NCBI RefSeq assembly: GCF_030296775.1
Contig: NZ_AP027742.1
Span: forward strand, 2,790,001-2,854,000
DNA from: Claveliimonas bilis
Lineage (GTDB): Bacteria; Bacillota; Clostridia; Lachnospirales; Lachnospiraceae
Direction: 5' to 3'
DNA: 64,000 nt
In this document: positions 1-9,055 of the stretch, one piece after another
How the letters are laid out: each line of letters begins with the position of its first letter
How positions within the stretch are numbered: the first letter of the stretch is position 1
Notes under the pieces: generated by a model
The model's input: only the letters and a program-made list of their open reading frames with translations
Told to the model about the DNA's origin: nothing
Database searches by the model: none
Translations under genes and position numbers: made by a program

Positions 1-2550
1 TTCCGGCTCCATTCCCAACGCCCGAAGCAGATCATCCGGTTCCTCATAATCAAACCCTATTTTTTCTCCATTTATGATTTCCGGGTCATACTGTTTCAGT
101 TTTATCATCCCGGCGTTATATTGGCGCATGAGATCCAACATCTTTTCCTGCTTTTTTTCACTATCTGGAATCTTTTGGAATTGATCTGTCATTTCTTTCA
201 ATTCCCCCACAATTCCTTTAACTTCATTAAAAACGGATTGAAACGGCTTTGCTATAATACCCGATTTTTCATTGAAATCTTTTCGTTCTTCATCCGACAG
301 TTTTGCTGAATCTCTGTTGGCATATACAGAAAGAGCTTCATTCATCAACTTTTCGTTCTGAGCCGGCCAGCGATAATTAACAATCCTTCCCCATGGTTTT
401 GCCTCCCGATCTGAAATCCGGTTTGTTCTGGAATATGCCTGAATAAGATTCGCCCCTCGCAGCACTCTGTCCACATAGAGCGTATTCAGTTCCGGAGCAT
501 CAAAGCCTGTCAGAAGCTGATCGACTACAATTACCAGATCCAGATACTTTCCGTCAATGGCCGTACGATCCAACCTACTCCTCACATCTTCTGTATAAGC
601 AGATATATCCTTCATTTCAAACTCTGTATCAAATTCCTTATTATACTGATCTATTGCCTCAGACAGTCCTCGATTCGTTTCAAGCTGGCTATCATTATTT
701 GATGTATTCAAACTAAACGTAACCGCTACTTTTAAAGTCGGTTTTCCTTCTTTTTCATTCTTTTGATTCACCCGCTGAAATTCTCTGTAATACATCATAG
801 CCATGGGGGTACTGGCTCGTCCTCCTCCCACATGCGTAGTAAACATTGCATTATATTTTCCATCTCCGGAACGATTTTTCCAGTTCTTAAAAATATCTTC
901 CACTACTAATTTTACATGTTCTTCATTCTCATCATAAAAGCTTGGCTCTATCGTGTCATCGATATCTTCTACTGTTAAATGTTTTATTTTTTCTTCAATC
1001 TGTTCCTTGGTCCATTTCGGGAAGCGCGCTTTATAAAACTCTGGGAGATATTCTGTTCTCATTTTTTCTTCATCAATTGTAGTTTCAAAATCCACCTTAA
1101 ATCCAAGTACATTTTTGTCCGCAATGGCCTCACGAATTGTATAAGCATGAAGAAGTTTTCCAAATATATCTTCCGTCCTAAGTCCTGTTGTCGTTTCATC
1201 AAACATTGGCGTTCCTGTATAACCCACCCACGCCGAGCGTTTAAATGCTTTCTGTATTGCGGCAAAATTATCTCCCGCCGTACTTCTGTGCGCTTCGTCT
1301 ACAATAAACACAATATTCTTATCCGGGGATTTAAAACTTTTCCTTTTTACCAGTGTCCCTAGTTTTTGCACGGATGTCACTATAATCTTATTATCTTTAC
1401 TTCTTAATTTCCTGCTTAAATCGGTCGTGTTTTTTGTATCCTCTACCCCTCCTGTTGCAAAGCTTTCTCCTGCATACCCATCCGGATCATAAGCCTGATA
1501 TTTCTCATTTGTCTGTCTTGTAAGCGCAATCCTGTCCACGACGAACACAACTTTGTCTACATTTGGTAATCTGCTTGCCAGCCATGCCGTTTTAAAACTG
1601 GTAATCGTTTTTCCCGACCCTGTTGTATGCCAGATGTATCCCACTTTTTTATCACCGGCCTCAAAGTCCATATGTTTGATTCCTTCTATTACTTTCTGTG
1701 TTGCATAGACTTGATAAGGACGCATTACTTTTAATGTTTCCTTGTTTTTCGTTCCATCCAGAATCATATAATTTACTGCCATTTGATGTGCCATAGGAAT
1801 ACTGAGCATACAATCTGCAAATTCTCTCCAATCACGCACAATGGAGTTGTCTTTTCTTCTCTGCCAATGAAAAGCAAAATCTTTGTTAAACTTTTCTATT
1901 GTAGTATTTGCCATATACTTTACATTATTTGGCGTCATTGCAACTAAAATTTGCAACGTGGAATAGATATTCCCATACTGATTCTCGTCTATGTACTGGC
2001 GCATTTGATTGAGCGCTTCATTGACATCATGAGTATCGGATTTTTCTTCAATCTGTATGATTGGAAGACCATTAATCAGAAGAGTGGTATCAAATATCCT
2101 TTCTTGCTTTCCTGCGATAACCGGCTGACGATGAATTTGATTCACCACCTGATAAATCGTATCCCCTGCCCCAATTTGCTTCTGATCAAATACAGTGAGA
2201 AAGACATGGCGGCCATCGTCCAAATCTATCTCAATCTGCGAAACTCCATTTAGGCCATATAAGAATTGTCCTGCCTCATATGGCGTATGAAGATCTGAAA
2301 TAATCTTTTTTACCTGATTAAATTCTACCACACTCAAGGGGTAATCCAGAGTAGCCTGGTTATGCTGTTCTAATATTTCTTTAAAATTTTTCCACAAAGC
2401 TTCTGTCGTTTTGATGTGTGGTTCATATTTCCACTTTTTCGTTTTTACAATATAGCTGCCCGTTTCACGAATTTTGTTATTTGATTTATCCCCTATACTT
2501 TCTCCCGAAAGATAACGGATTAATTCATTTTCAAATACAAGTTCTCTCAT
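1..2550 (-). CDS. hsdR: Type I restriction enzyme, R subunit (partial, C-terminus beyond window)
   Basis: The minus strand is open from an ATG at 2550 to the window edge, giving 850 visible residues that begin MRELVFENELIRYLSG. It carries an N-terminal HsdR nuclease-type region and then the SF2 motor: Walker A TTGSGKT (about residue 310), DEAH box VDEAHRS, and a late helicase motif QAYSRTNR. The R subunit cleaves and translocates DNA in a complex with HsdM and HsdS. Its start overlaps the end of the upstream half-length hsdS by 20 bp, so the two are translated together. No hsdM lies between hsdS and punA, so hsdM would have to lie left of position 1 or elsewhere. The family call is secure; whether the system is complete cannot be seen. 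Confidence 0.93.
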   Translation of the reverse strand, partial: MRELVFENELIRYLSGESIGDKSNNKIRETGSYIVKTKKWKYEPHIKTTEALWKNFKEILEQHNQATLDYPLSVVEFNQVKKIISDLHTPYEAGQFLYGLNGVSQIEIDLDDGRHVFLTVFDQKQIGAGDTIYQVVNQIHRQPVIAGKQERIFDTTLLINGLPIIQIEEKSDTHDVNEALNQMRQYIDENQYGNIYSTLQILVAMTPNNVKYMANTTIEKFNKDFAFHWQRRKDNSIVRDWREFADCMLSIPMAHQMAVNYMILDGTKNKETLKVMRPYQVYATQKVIEGIKHMDFEAGDKKVGYIWHTTGSGKTITSFKTAWLASRLPNVDKVVFVVDRIALTRQTNEKYQAYDPDGYAGESFATGGVEDTKNTTDLSRKLRSKDNKIIVTSVQKLGTLVKRKSFKSPDKNIVFIVDEAHRSTAGDNFAAIQKAFKRSAWVGYTGTPMFDETTTGLRTEDIFGKLLHAYTIREAIADKNVLGFKVDFETTIDEEKMRTEYLPEFYKARFPKWTKEQIEEKIKHLTVEDIDDTIEPSFYDENEEHVKLVVEDIFKNWKNRSGDGKYNAMFTTHVGGGRASTPMAMMYYREFQRVNQKNEKEGKPTLKVAVTFSLNTSNNDSQLETNRGLSEAIDQYNKEFDTEFEMKDISAYTEDVRSRLDRTAIDGKYLDLVIVVDQLLTGFDAPELNTLYVDRVLRGANLIQAYSRTNRISDREAKPWGRIVNYRWPAQNEKLMNEALSVYANRDSAKLSDEERKDFNEKSGIIAKPFQSVFNEVKGIVGELKEMTDQFQKIPDSEKKQEKMLDLMRQYNAGMIKLKQYDPEIINGEKIGFDYEEPDDLLRALGMEPE

Positions 2551-3115
2551 ATATTTCCTCCAATCTACTGAATATAAGCAACTTTTCTTCTTCTGCCTTT
2601 CTCTTTTTCAAAGCCTCCACCCTCGTCTGCTTCAGATAAACTTCTCCTATTCCTCGCTGTATTTCCAATAGCGGCAGCGATGGAAACCTTATTTCTTTTA
2701 ATTGTTTCAATGTATATTTTAAAACAGAAGAGCCTTGCAAGCCCGACCTAAGCTGTTTCCTTACTTTTCTGTCCTGATTCAAAAGATAGACCAAAAATGA
2801 CGGATCCAGATTTTCATTTGGACAGATTTTGATATAGTTTTGAGTATACAAAAATCCCTTATGAGCTTCTCCCACGACACAGGCATAACCTGATATTAAA
2901 CTAAACACTGTATCGCCCGCATCCAGGGTAGACACTATATCATTCGTATAGATTTTCTTGCTCGTTTCACAATTATCTTCTATTCCAGTCAGATCTTCCA
3001 TAAGATCCTTTTGACTGTACATCTCATATTCTTTGGCCTGTCCCCTCGAGAGCTCTACTATTCTAAATTGAGGTGATCCACTCATAAATCTGACATATTT
3101 TTTCAATTCATACAT
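2531..3115 (-). CDS. hsdS: Half-length type I restriction specificity subunit (single TRD)
   Basis: This 194-residue protein ends in a coiled-coil-like conserved region of HsdS (LPLLEIQRGIGEVYLKQTR, then a Lys/Glu-rich helix) preceded by one target-recognition domain. Usual HsdS proteins are about 400 residues with two such domains, so this is a half subunit; half subunits of this kind are known to work as dimers that read a palindromic-type bipartite site. I chose ATG 3115 because a GAAAGG ribosome site lies 7 nt upstream; a TTG at 3130 is possible but lacks one. It could also be a truncated remnant. It is immediately upstream of hsdR and likely shares its transcript. Confidence 0.75.
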   Translation of the reverse strand: MYELKKYVRFMSGSPQFRIVELSRGQAKEYEMYSQKDLMEDLTGIEDNCETSKKIYTNDIVSTLDAGDTVFSLISGYACVVGEAHKGFLYTQNYIKICPNENLDPSFLVYLLNQDRKVRKQLRSGLQGSSVLKYTLKQLKEIRFPSLPLLEIQRGIGEVYLKQTRVEALKKRKAEEEKLLIFSRLEEIYERTCI

Positions 3116-3221
3116 AATCGTGCCTTTCAATAATTACAAATTTTTTATATTCACTATATCATATTTATTTACTAGGTACAATATTTTTGTAATTTTTCAA
3201 AATTACTTCTATTTCATATAT

Positions 3222-3248
3222 AAAAAAGGATGGTTTCTACCACCCTTT
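3222..3248 (-). terminator. Rho-independent terminator of punA
   Basis: Read on the minus strand, AAAGGGTGGT and ACCATCCTTT form a stem with an AGAA loop followed by a run of T. It lies just downstream of the punA stop codon. Confidence 0.75.
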
Positions 3249-3293
3249 CATATTCTAAACACCAATCCTCTTTTAACCATCTGCCGTAACCGC

Positions 3294-4109
3294 TTATTTT
3301 CCCACCAGTCCGGTAATCAGATTCTCAAATTTTTCTTTTGCCTGATCCGCGCTCTTTTGCACCTCCCGGTGATCCAGAGGCTGATCCAAAATTCCGGCGG
3401 CCATATTCGTAATACAGGAAATCCCGCATACTTTCATTCCCATATGACGGGCGGCAATCGCCTCACAGACAGTACTCATACCTACCGCATCTGCACCCAG
3501 CGCACCCAGCATCCTTATTTCCGCCGGCGTCTCATAACTGGGACCGCTGCACTGCACATAAATCCCTTCTCTAAGGGAAATACCCTGGCGCGCCGCCGCT
3601 TCTTTCGCCGCCTCCTGAAGCTCCGGATCATAGACATGGCTCATATCCGGAAAACGAGTTCCCAGCTCATCTATATTTTCTCCTCTGAGGGGATTCGGAA
3701 CCGCTATAGAAATATGATCCGTGATCAGCATCAGATCCCCCGCCTGGAACGTCCTGTTGATCCCACCTGCCGCATTGGTAAGGATAACCGTATCTGCTCC
3801 CAAAAGTCCCATCAGACGCACCGGGAGCACCACATCTTCCATGGGATATCCCTCATAGTAATGCACTCTTCCTTTCATCAAAATAACGGGAGTGTTTTTT
3901 ACGTAGCCAAACAAAAACTTCCCGTCGTGACCCTGTACAGTGGACACAGGAAATCCCGGAATTTCACGGTATGGAATTTCACAGGATATTTCCATATTAT
4001 CGGCATATCCCCCAAGCCCGGATCCAAGCACAATTCCCACCTGGGGCCTGAAGTCTGTCCTTTTTCGTATTTCCTCCCGGCATTTCAGCAATCTTTCATA
4101 TGGACGCAT
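3294..4109 (-). CDS. punA: Purine nucleoside phosphorylase
   Basis: A 271-residue protein of the trimeric PNP family, the usual length. Visible landmarks are the phosphate-binding GSGLGG near residue 30, GRVHYYEG near 80, TNAAGG near 112, GPSYETPAEIR near 190 and GMSTV near 210. It splits purine ribosides and deoxyribosides with phosphate into base and (deoxy)ribose-1-phosphate in the cytosol. It follows the adenosine deaminase gene by 37 bp on the same strand, so the pair forms a salvage operon: deaminase makes inosine, and this enzyme releases hypoxanthine. A terminator follows its stop. Confidence 0.95.
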   Translation of the reverse strand: MRPYERLLKCREEIRKRTDFRPQVGIVLGSGLGGYADNMEISCEIPYREIPGFPVSTVQGHDGKFLFGYVKNTPVILMKGRVHYYEGYPMEDVVLPVRLMGLLGADTVILTNAAGGINRTFQAGDLMLITDHISIAVPNPLRGENIDELGTRFPDMSHVYDPELQEAAKEAAARQGISLREGIYVQCSGPSYETPAEIRMLGALGADAVGMSTVCEAIAARHMGMKVCGISCITNMAAGILDQPLDHREVQKSADQAKEKFENLITGLVGK

Positions 4110-4146
4110 ATTTCTTTCCTCCTTTTTCCATCACTGGACAATAACC

Positions 4147-5121
4147 TTATATTTCATATAGACGAAGCAGACGGTTTTTCACTGCTTCATCAGCAAAAGA
4201 TACTTCCACTGCATTTCTCATCATCCTAAAAATTTCTTCGTCTTTTATTCCATAATTTTTCTGAATAAACTTTAGCTCATCCGTAACCGTTGTTCCGCTC
4301 ACGGTCCGGTTATCTGTATTCACCGTTACCAAAAGCCCTTCTCCTAAAAACAGATTCATGGGATACTCCCGGCGGTCCGGCACCGCTTTCGTCTGCAGAT
4401 TGCTGACCGGGCACATTTCGATCCCAATCTGTCTTTCCCTGCAAAGGCAGCGGATTTCCGGATCTTCCCTCATAGCAATCCCGTGTCCGATCCTCGAAGC
4501 TCCCACCTCCACAGCCTCTTTGGTATTCTTCGCACTTCCGCATTCCCCGGCATGGATCGTAAATGGCATGTCCATTTTCTTCACTTCCCCAAAAAGTTCC
4601 AGAAATCCCTCCATCGGATAGGCTGCCTCATCTCCTGCCAGGTCGGCGGCGCACACTCCTTCTCCAAGAAATTCTCTCGCCTGCCGGATCATGTGCAGAT
4701 TATCCTCCAGGCTGTGATGCCTCATGGCACAGACGATCACATTGTACTCTACTTGAAATTCCTTTTTTCCCTGCTCCAGTCCCTGCAGAACGCTCTCTAT
4801 CACCTGTTTTGTCCCCAGATTTTCGTGTACAGAAAGCAAAGGGGCAAACCGAACCTCTATATACTTCACATTTTCCTTTGACACCGAACGGATCAAGTCA
4901 TAGCCGGCTCCTTTTAAGCCTTCCTCATTCTGCAGCGCCAAAAGTGGCAGATCAAATTTCTGCAAATATTCCGCCAGATTTTTACACTCCCATCCAGCCT
5001 GAATCTGCGACAAAGAAATATCCTGTCTTAGCCTTTCTTTTAAAAATTCTAAAGACAAGGAGCCATCTAAATGACAATGAAGCTCCAGCTTGGGCAAATT
5101 CCGCAGCAATTCGTAATCCAT
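4147..5121 (-). CDS. add: Adenosine deaminase
   Basis: A 324-residue TIM-barrel deaminase. The zinc-binding HCHLDGS motif is at about residues 15-21, the HAGE motif with the catalytic Glu near 190, GHGIAM near 212, and NTDN with the late Asp near 268. It converts adenosine and deoxyadenosine to inosine forms. The length is normal for the family and the motifs are intact. It is the first gene of a two-gene operon with punA and is transcribed away from the SDR gene on the other strand. Confidence 0.95.
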   Translation of the reverse strand: MDYELLRNLPKLELHCHLDGSLSLEFLKERLRQDISLSQIQAGWECKNLAEYLQKFDLPLLALQNEEGLKGAGYDLIRSVSKENVKYIEVRFAPLLSVHENLGTKQVIESVLQGLEQGKKEFQVEYNVIVCAMRHHSLEDNLHMIRQAREFLGEGVCAADLAGDEAAYPMEGFLELFGEVKKMDMPFTIHAGECGSAKNTKEAVEVGASRIGHGIAMREDPEIRCLCRERQIGIEMCPVSNLQTKAVPDRREYPMNLFLGEGLLVTVNTDNRTVSGTTVTDELKFIQKNYGIKDEEIFRMMRNAVEVSFADEAVKNRLLRLYEI

Positions 5122-5252
5122 ATCCTCCCCCGCCTTTCTACCATGTCAACCACTTTTTGTATACAATTTTGTGTAAGCAAATTGTACCATAATTTCCGAA
5201 AGAAACAAATATAAATGTGACCAAATCACTGTTAATGCATTTTTTACCGGAC

Positions 5253-5258
5253 TATAAT
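5253..5258 (+). promoter_or_regulatory. Candidate -10 box for the SDR gene
   Basis: A TATAAT lies about 38 bp before the SDR start codon, whose AAAGGAG ribosome site is at 5280-5286. No convincing -35 is seen (TGTTAA at 5230 is the best at 17-nt spacing), so the promoter may need an activator or be weak. Confidence 0.45.
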
Positions 5259-5295
5259 ATAAAATAACAGAAAACACCGGAAAGGAGAATTACTT

Positions 5296-6093
5296 ATGAG
5301 ACTAAAAAACAAAGTGGCTGTTGTAACAGCATCTACCAGAGGAATCGGAGCTGCTATTGCAGAAACATTCGCACAGGAAGGAGCCAAAGTTTATCTGGCT
5401 GCCCGCAATCCCGAACGTGCTCAGGCTATGATCGACCGCCTGACGAAAGAAGGATGTTCTGTTTCCTATGTATATAATGATGCCTATAAGCAGGAGACTT
5501 ATAAAAGCATGATCGAAGAGACTGTTGAAAAGGAAGGACGAATCGATATCCTTGTCAATAACTTCGGTACTTCTGATCCGACGAAAGATCTGGATATTAA
5601 ATCCACAGAATACGATGAATTTCTAAGAACCCTCAATGCAAATATCGGAAGCGTGTTCCTCGCTTCCCAGGCTGCTATTTCACATATGGCAAAAAATGGC
5701 GGCGGAAGCATTATCAATATTTCTTCTATCGGCGGTTCTGTACCGGACATTTCACAGATCGGTTATGGTACCAGCAAAGCTGCCATCAACTATCTCACTA
5801 AACTGATCGCCACCCAGGCTGCCAGAGATAACATCCGCTGCAATGCCGTACTCCCGGGCATGACTGCAACTGATGCCGTTATGCAGAACCTGACCCAGGA
5901 TTTCCAGGATTTCTTCCTGAAGCACACGCCAATCAAACGGATGGGAACTCCGGAAAACATTGCGCAGGCTGTATTGTATTTTGCAAGCGATGAGTCTTCC
6001 TACACAACAGGCCAGATCCTGGAAGTATCAGGAGGCTTCGGAATGCCTACACCGGTTTTCGGTGATATGATCGAGATGAAGAATAGGAGATAA
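5296..6093 (+). CDS. Short-chain dehydrogenase, hydroxysteroid-dehydrogenase-like
   Basis: A 265-residue classical SDR. The nucleotide-binding TASTRGIG is at residues 11-18, NN(F)G near 93, the catalytic Ser in NISSIGG near 146, and the YGTSK Tyr/Lys pair near 158-162. From memory of the family, the pattern resembles clostridial NADP-dependent 7-alpha-hydroxysteroid dehydrogenases (VTxSTRGIG, VYLAAR, VPDIS, IRCNAVLPG, and a C-terminal GGF followed by an extended tail), more than FabG. That suggests oxidation or reduction of a bile acid hydroxyl, but the position and stereochemistry cannot be read from sequence. It is a single gene with its own terminator; the neighbours give no pathway. Confidence 0.7.
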   Translation: MRLKNKVAVVTASTRGIGAAIAETFAQEGAKVYLAARNPERAQAMIDRLTKEGCSVSYVYNDAYKQETYKSMIEETVEKEGRIDILVNNFGTSDPTKDLDIKSTEYDEFLRTLNANIGSVFLASQAAISHMAKNGGGSIINISSIGGSVPDISQIGYGTSKAAINYLTKLIATQAARDNIRCNAVLPGMTATDAVMQNLTQDFQDFFLKHTPIKRMGTPENIAQAVLYFASDESSYTTGQILEVSGGFGMPTPVFGDMIEMKNRR

Positions 6094-6113
6094 TTCAGAC
6101 ATCAATTTAGTTC

Positions 6114-6156
6114 AAAAAAGTCCATACTTCCCTTTGGGGAATGGTATGGACTTTTT
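6114..6156. terminator. Bidirectional terminator between SDR gene and CRISPR array
   Basis: AAAAAGTCCATAC and GTATGGACTTTTT form a perfect 13-bp stem around an 18-nt centre. T-runs occur on both strands, so it can end the SDR transcript on + and the pre-crRNA on the minus strand. Confidence 0.85.
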
Positions 6157-6275
6157 AGTTATTTCTGAATTAAGGCTTTTCATTATTGTAAATACCTGTT
6201 ATGTTCTACTTTTTTGAATATAGTGTCACAAACGTTCATCGCTTTTAAGCACACCATCCGAAAGTCTTTCTGGAT

Positions 6276-6309
6276 ATTTTATTACCCTATATTTACACTA
6301 CTCTCAAAC
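6276..6309 (-). repeat. Degenerate terminal CRISPR repeat
   Basis: This copy matches the array repeat except for a 2-bp deletion (the GA of CTATAGATTT on the + strand), A for G at its first base and T for C at position 5. It marks the trailer end of the array. Confidence 0.9.
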
Positions 6310-8021
6310 TACGGTTCATGCAGCACCTGTCCGGAACTTGTTTCATTACCCTATAGATTTACACTACTCTCAAACTTCAGATCATCCCACATCACAAGCA
6401 AAGGAGTTTCATTACCCTATAGATTTACACTACTCTCAAACGATGATGTTGCAAATACAGAAAGTGACATAGTTTCATTACCCTATAGATTTACACTACT
6501 CTCAAACTAGCTCTTTGGATTGTGTGCGGATATTAGGTTTCATTACCCTATAGATTTACACTACTCTCAAACGAGGTATTGGATATTGAAAGCCCAAACA
6601 CCGTTTCATTACCCTATAGATTTACACTACTCTCAAACGATATTCATAGAGGTATAAATCAAATCACTGTTTCATTACCCTATAGATTTACACTACTCTC
6701 AAACTCCCTTAATAAGACAGAGTATGATGCAGAGGTTTCATTACCCTATAGATTTACACTACTCTCAAACTGCCCTGTGTCCTCTGACCTAACCGCGTTG
6801 TTTCATTACCCTATAGATTTACACTACTCTCAAACACTCTGTGCAAGTTCCATTCCATTGTTTCCGTTTCATTACCCTATAGATTTACACTACTCTCAAA
6901 CTTGACTGCTGCCGTCGCAACTCCCGCGATCGTTTCATTACCCTATAGATTTACACTACTCTCAAACTACTTGTGTTTTCTCATTTACACAAACTACGTT
7001 TCATTACCCTATAGATTTACACTACTCTCAAACCCTGCATATGGATTTTTCTCCTCTTCGTCAGTTTCATTACCCTATAGATTTACACTACTCTCAAACT
7101 GAAGGAGATTCTGGAATTACGGATAAAAGTTTCATTACCCTATAGATTTACACTACTCTCAAACTACTCCTTTTACATCATGGTATGGTGACGAGTTTCA
7201 TTACCCTATAGATTTACACTACTCTCAAACCGTATCACCGCCCTGATTGTTCTTTCCCTCGTTTCATTACCCTATAGATTTACACTACTCTCAAACTTTG
7301 TCTCGATAACCTGCATTCCTTCTTGGGTTTCATTACCCTATAGATTTACACTACTCTCAAACCCGTACCCCGGAAGAAATGCGGCTTTTATGGTTTCATT
7401 ACCCTATAGATTTACACTACTCTCAAACTAACTGGATCATATCCGATGTAAAATTCGGGTTTCATTACCCTATAGATTTACACTACTCTCAAACTGTGTT
7501 TACGCCGGTTTTCTGATGCGCAAGTTTCATTACCCTATAGATTTACACTACTCTCAAACTGTGCCGAGAGACGGATACCATGGGCTTTAGTTTCATTACC
7601 CTATAGATTTACACTACTCTCAAACGAAAGAGACACTTGAATTTTTTAAAGCAATGTTTCATTACCCTATAGATTTACACTACTCTCAAACCGTAGGTCT
7701 TAGAGTTCATAGTCCAGAACAGTTTCATTACCCTATAGATTTACACTACTCTCAAACGGAGAAACGGGAGCATACGGAGGGTTCCAGGTTTCATTACCCT
7801 ATAGATTTACACTACTCTCAAACTGCGGGCATATACTTTCTGGATATTTACAAGTTTCATTACCCTATAGATTTACACTACTCTCAAACAAACCTGTCCT
7901 GCGTGGATAGTGTCGCTCTGTTTCATTACCCTATAGATTTACACTACTCTCAAACCTCTACCGCCAAAGCACAGTATCTACATGGGTTTCATTACCCTAT
8001 AGATTTACACTACTCTCAAAC
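6276..8021 (-). CRISPR. Type II-A CRISPR array, 26 exact repeats plus one degenerate
   Basis: Repeats of 36 bp recur every 65-66 bp. In the crRNA sense (minus strand) each starts GTTTGAGAGTAG and ends GGGTAATGAAAC. I count 26 identical copies from 7986-8021 down to 6340-6375, then a degenerate 34-bp copy at 6276-6309 that lacks two internal bases and has two substitutions. The 26 spacers are 29 or 30 bp. Transcription is leftward: csn2 and the leader lie at the high-coordinate end, and the degenerate copy is at the far (oldest) end, as expected. No spacer was seen to be duplicated. The identical repeats and intact adaptation genes suggest a recently active locus. Confidence 0.98.
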
Positions 8022-8072
8022 CTCAAATTCAAGAAAACGACCTGCTATCGCCGTGAAATCTATAGGGATTAT
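8022..8072 (-). promoter_or_regulatory. CRISPR leader with an inverted partial repeat
   Basis: Only 51 bp separate the csn2 stop from the first repeat, so the leader is very short or runs into csn2. At 8053-8067 the + strand reads GTGAAATCTATAGGG, which is the crRNA-sense repeat segment GTGTAAATCTATAGGG missing one T, but in the orientation opposite to the array. The leader transcript therefore contains an anti-repeat-like CCCTATAGATTTCAC that can pair with the first repeat. The last leader bases before the repeat are TTGAATTTGAG. Confidence 0.7.
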
Positions 8073-8738
8073 TCAAAACTCACATAAATCACGATCAACA
8101 ATCAATCGACTTTCATTTTCCAACCCTTCGAAATCATGACTGTCAATCAACAACACTTGAAAAGAGTGTCCTGTCACAGTATCTGCAAACTCCTGTAGCT
8201 GCTCTCTTCCAATATAACTACTCAAATTAACAAAAATAAACAGCTTATCTCCTTCAAATTCCCGCACCAGTTCCATATATGCATAGATTTTGTCAACCAG
8301 TCTATCATACTCATCTGCCACTGTCAGTTCTGCCGCTTTAAGTATCTGCTGAAGAGAGATATCATGACACTCTATATCTGCATCAAAATTAAGGCTCAAA
8401 TCATTAATATATGTTTCAATTTCAGCCATCAATTTTTGTGTCCGTTCATAGTATACATCATCCTGTCCGCATTTTTCCATAGCTGCCAGCACCTTTTTTA
8501 TGATCGTCCTGTTATTCATCTCAACAGCCAATGGATCAGTGACCAGTTCCGCATATTTATGAAAACTAACAGGTTCATCATGAATCGAGAGAACCGTATC
8601 ACCATCAAGATTATCCATCTGTCGTTTTATATCAGTTAACACTTCATACAGAAAATCCGGTGCTTCAATCACAAGCACATTGATTCGTTGATCTGATATT
8701 TCAATCCTACTGCTTATCTTTGGATGTACAACTTTCAT
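8073..8738 (-). CDS. csn2: CRISPR adaptation protein Csn2
   Basis: A 221-residue protein in the canonical II-A position after cas2 and before the array. It has the Csn2 look: a beta-rich start ([14 protein letters not shown]), a central acidic helical region, and an ending that includes [11 protein letters not shown] and [11 protein letters not shown]. Csn2 forms a ring-shaped tetramer that binds DNA ends and is needed for spacer acquisition. The start overlaps the cas2 stop by 4 bp, so translation is coupled. Its presence defines subtype II-A. Confidence 0.93.
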   Translation of the reverse strand: MKVVHPKISSRIEISDQRINVLVIEAPDFLYEVLTDIKRQMDNLDGDTVLSIHDEPVSFHKYAELVTDPLAVEMNNRTIIKKVLAAMEKCGQDDVYYERTQKLMAEIETYINDLSLNFDADIECHDISLQQILKAAELTVADEYDRLVDKIYAYMELVREFEGDKLFIFVNLSSYIGREQLQEFADTVTGHSFQVLLIDSHDFEGLENESRLIVDRDLCEF

Positions 8739-9055
8739 AATATAACCAGCCTTTCATCTGTATCTATCACTTCTTTGTTTGATTTTCCCACCAAAAATTC
8801 CATTTTTGAAAATTGTTTCTCCGTAACAGACAGAACCTGTACTAATCCTGATGGGGGCTTGGCTTTTCGAATTGTATCAACCACACTTTTTTCTATACTT
8901 GGATTCAAGACCATTCTACAATAAACAGATTCCTGCATCATAAAAAAACCGTTTTTCAAAAGTGTTTTTCGAAATGATCGGTAATTTCTTATATCTTCTG
9001 ATGTTTGTACCGGCAAATCAAAGAAAACTAAAATTCTCATAAATCGATAACTCAT
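8735..9055 (-). CDS. cas2: CRISPR-associated endonuclease Cas2
   Basis: A 106-residue protein with the ferredoxin-like Cas2 start [11 protein letters not shown] (residues 6-16), including the conserved Asp near residue 13, and FLVGK with a C-terminal strand. Cas2 dimers bridge two Cas1 dimers in the spacer integrase. It overlaps cas1 and csn2 by 4 bp each. A start at MRIL (residue 6) is possible, but the upstream ATG overlaps the cas1 stop in the way the other cas genes do. Confidence 0.95.
   Translation of the reverse strand: MSYRFMRILVFFDLPVQTSEDIRNYRSFRKTLLKNGFFMMQESVYCRMVLNPSIEKSVVDTIRKAKPPSGLVQVLSVTEKQFSKMEFLVGKSNKEVIDTDERLVIL

Noticed and set aside
979-2253. Several open frames on + opposite hsdR
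   Set aside because: They are shadows of the hsdR frame, which carries clear helicase motifs.
3120-4229. A 369-codon open frame on + opposite punA
   Set aside because: It is antisense to a secure PNP gene, has no ribosome site and an unnatural composition.
6214-8139. Open frames on + with repeated SLPYRFTLLSN or FHYPIDLHYSQT blocks
   Set aside because: They are translations of the CRISPR repeats (36 + 30 bp keeps frame) and not proteins.
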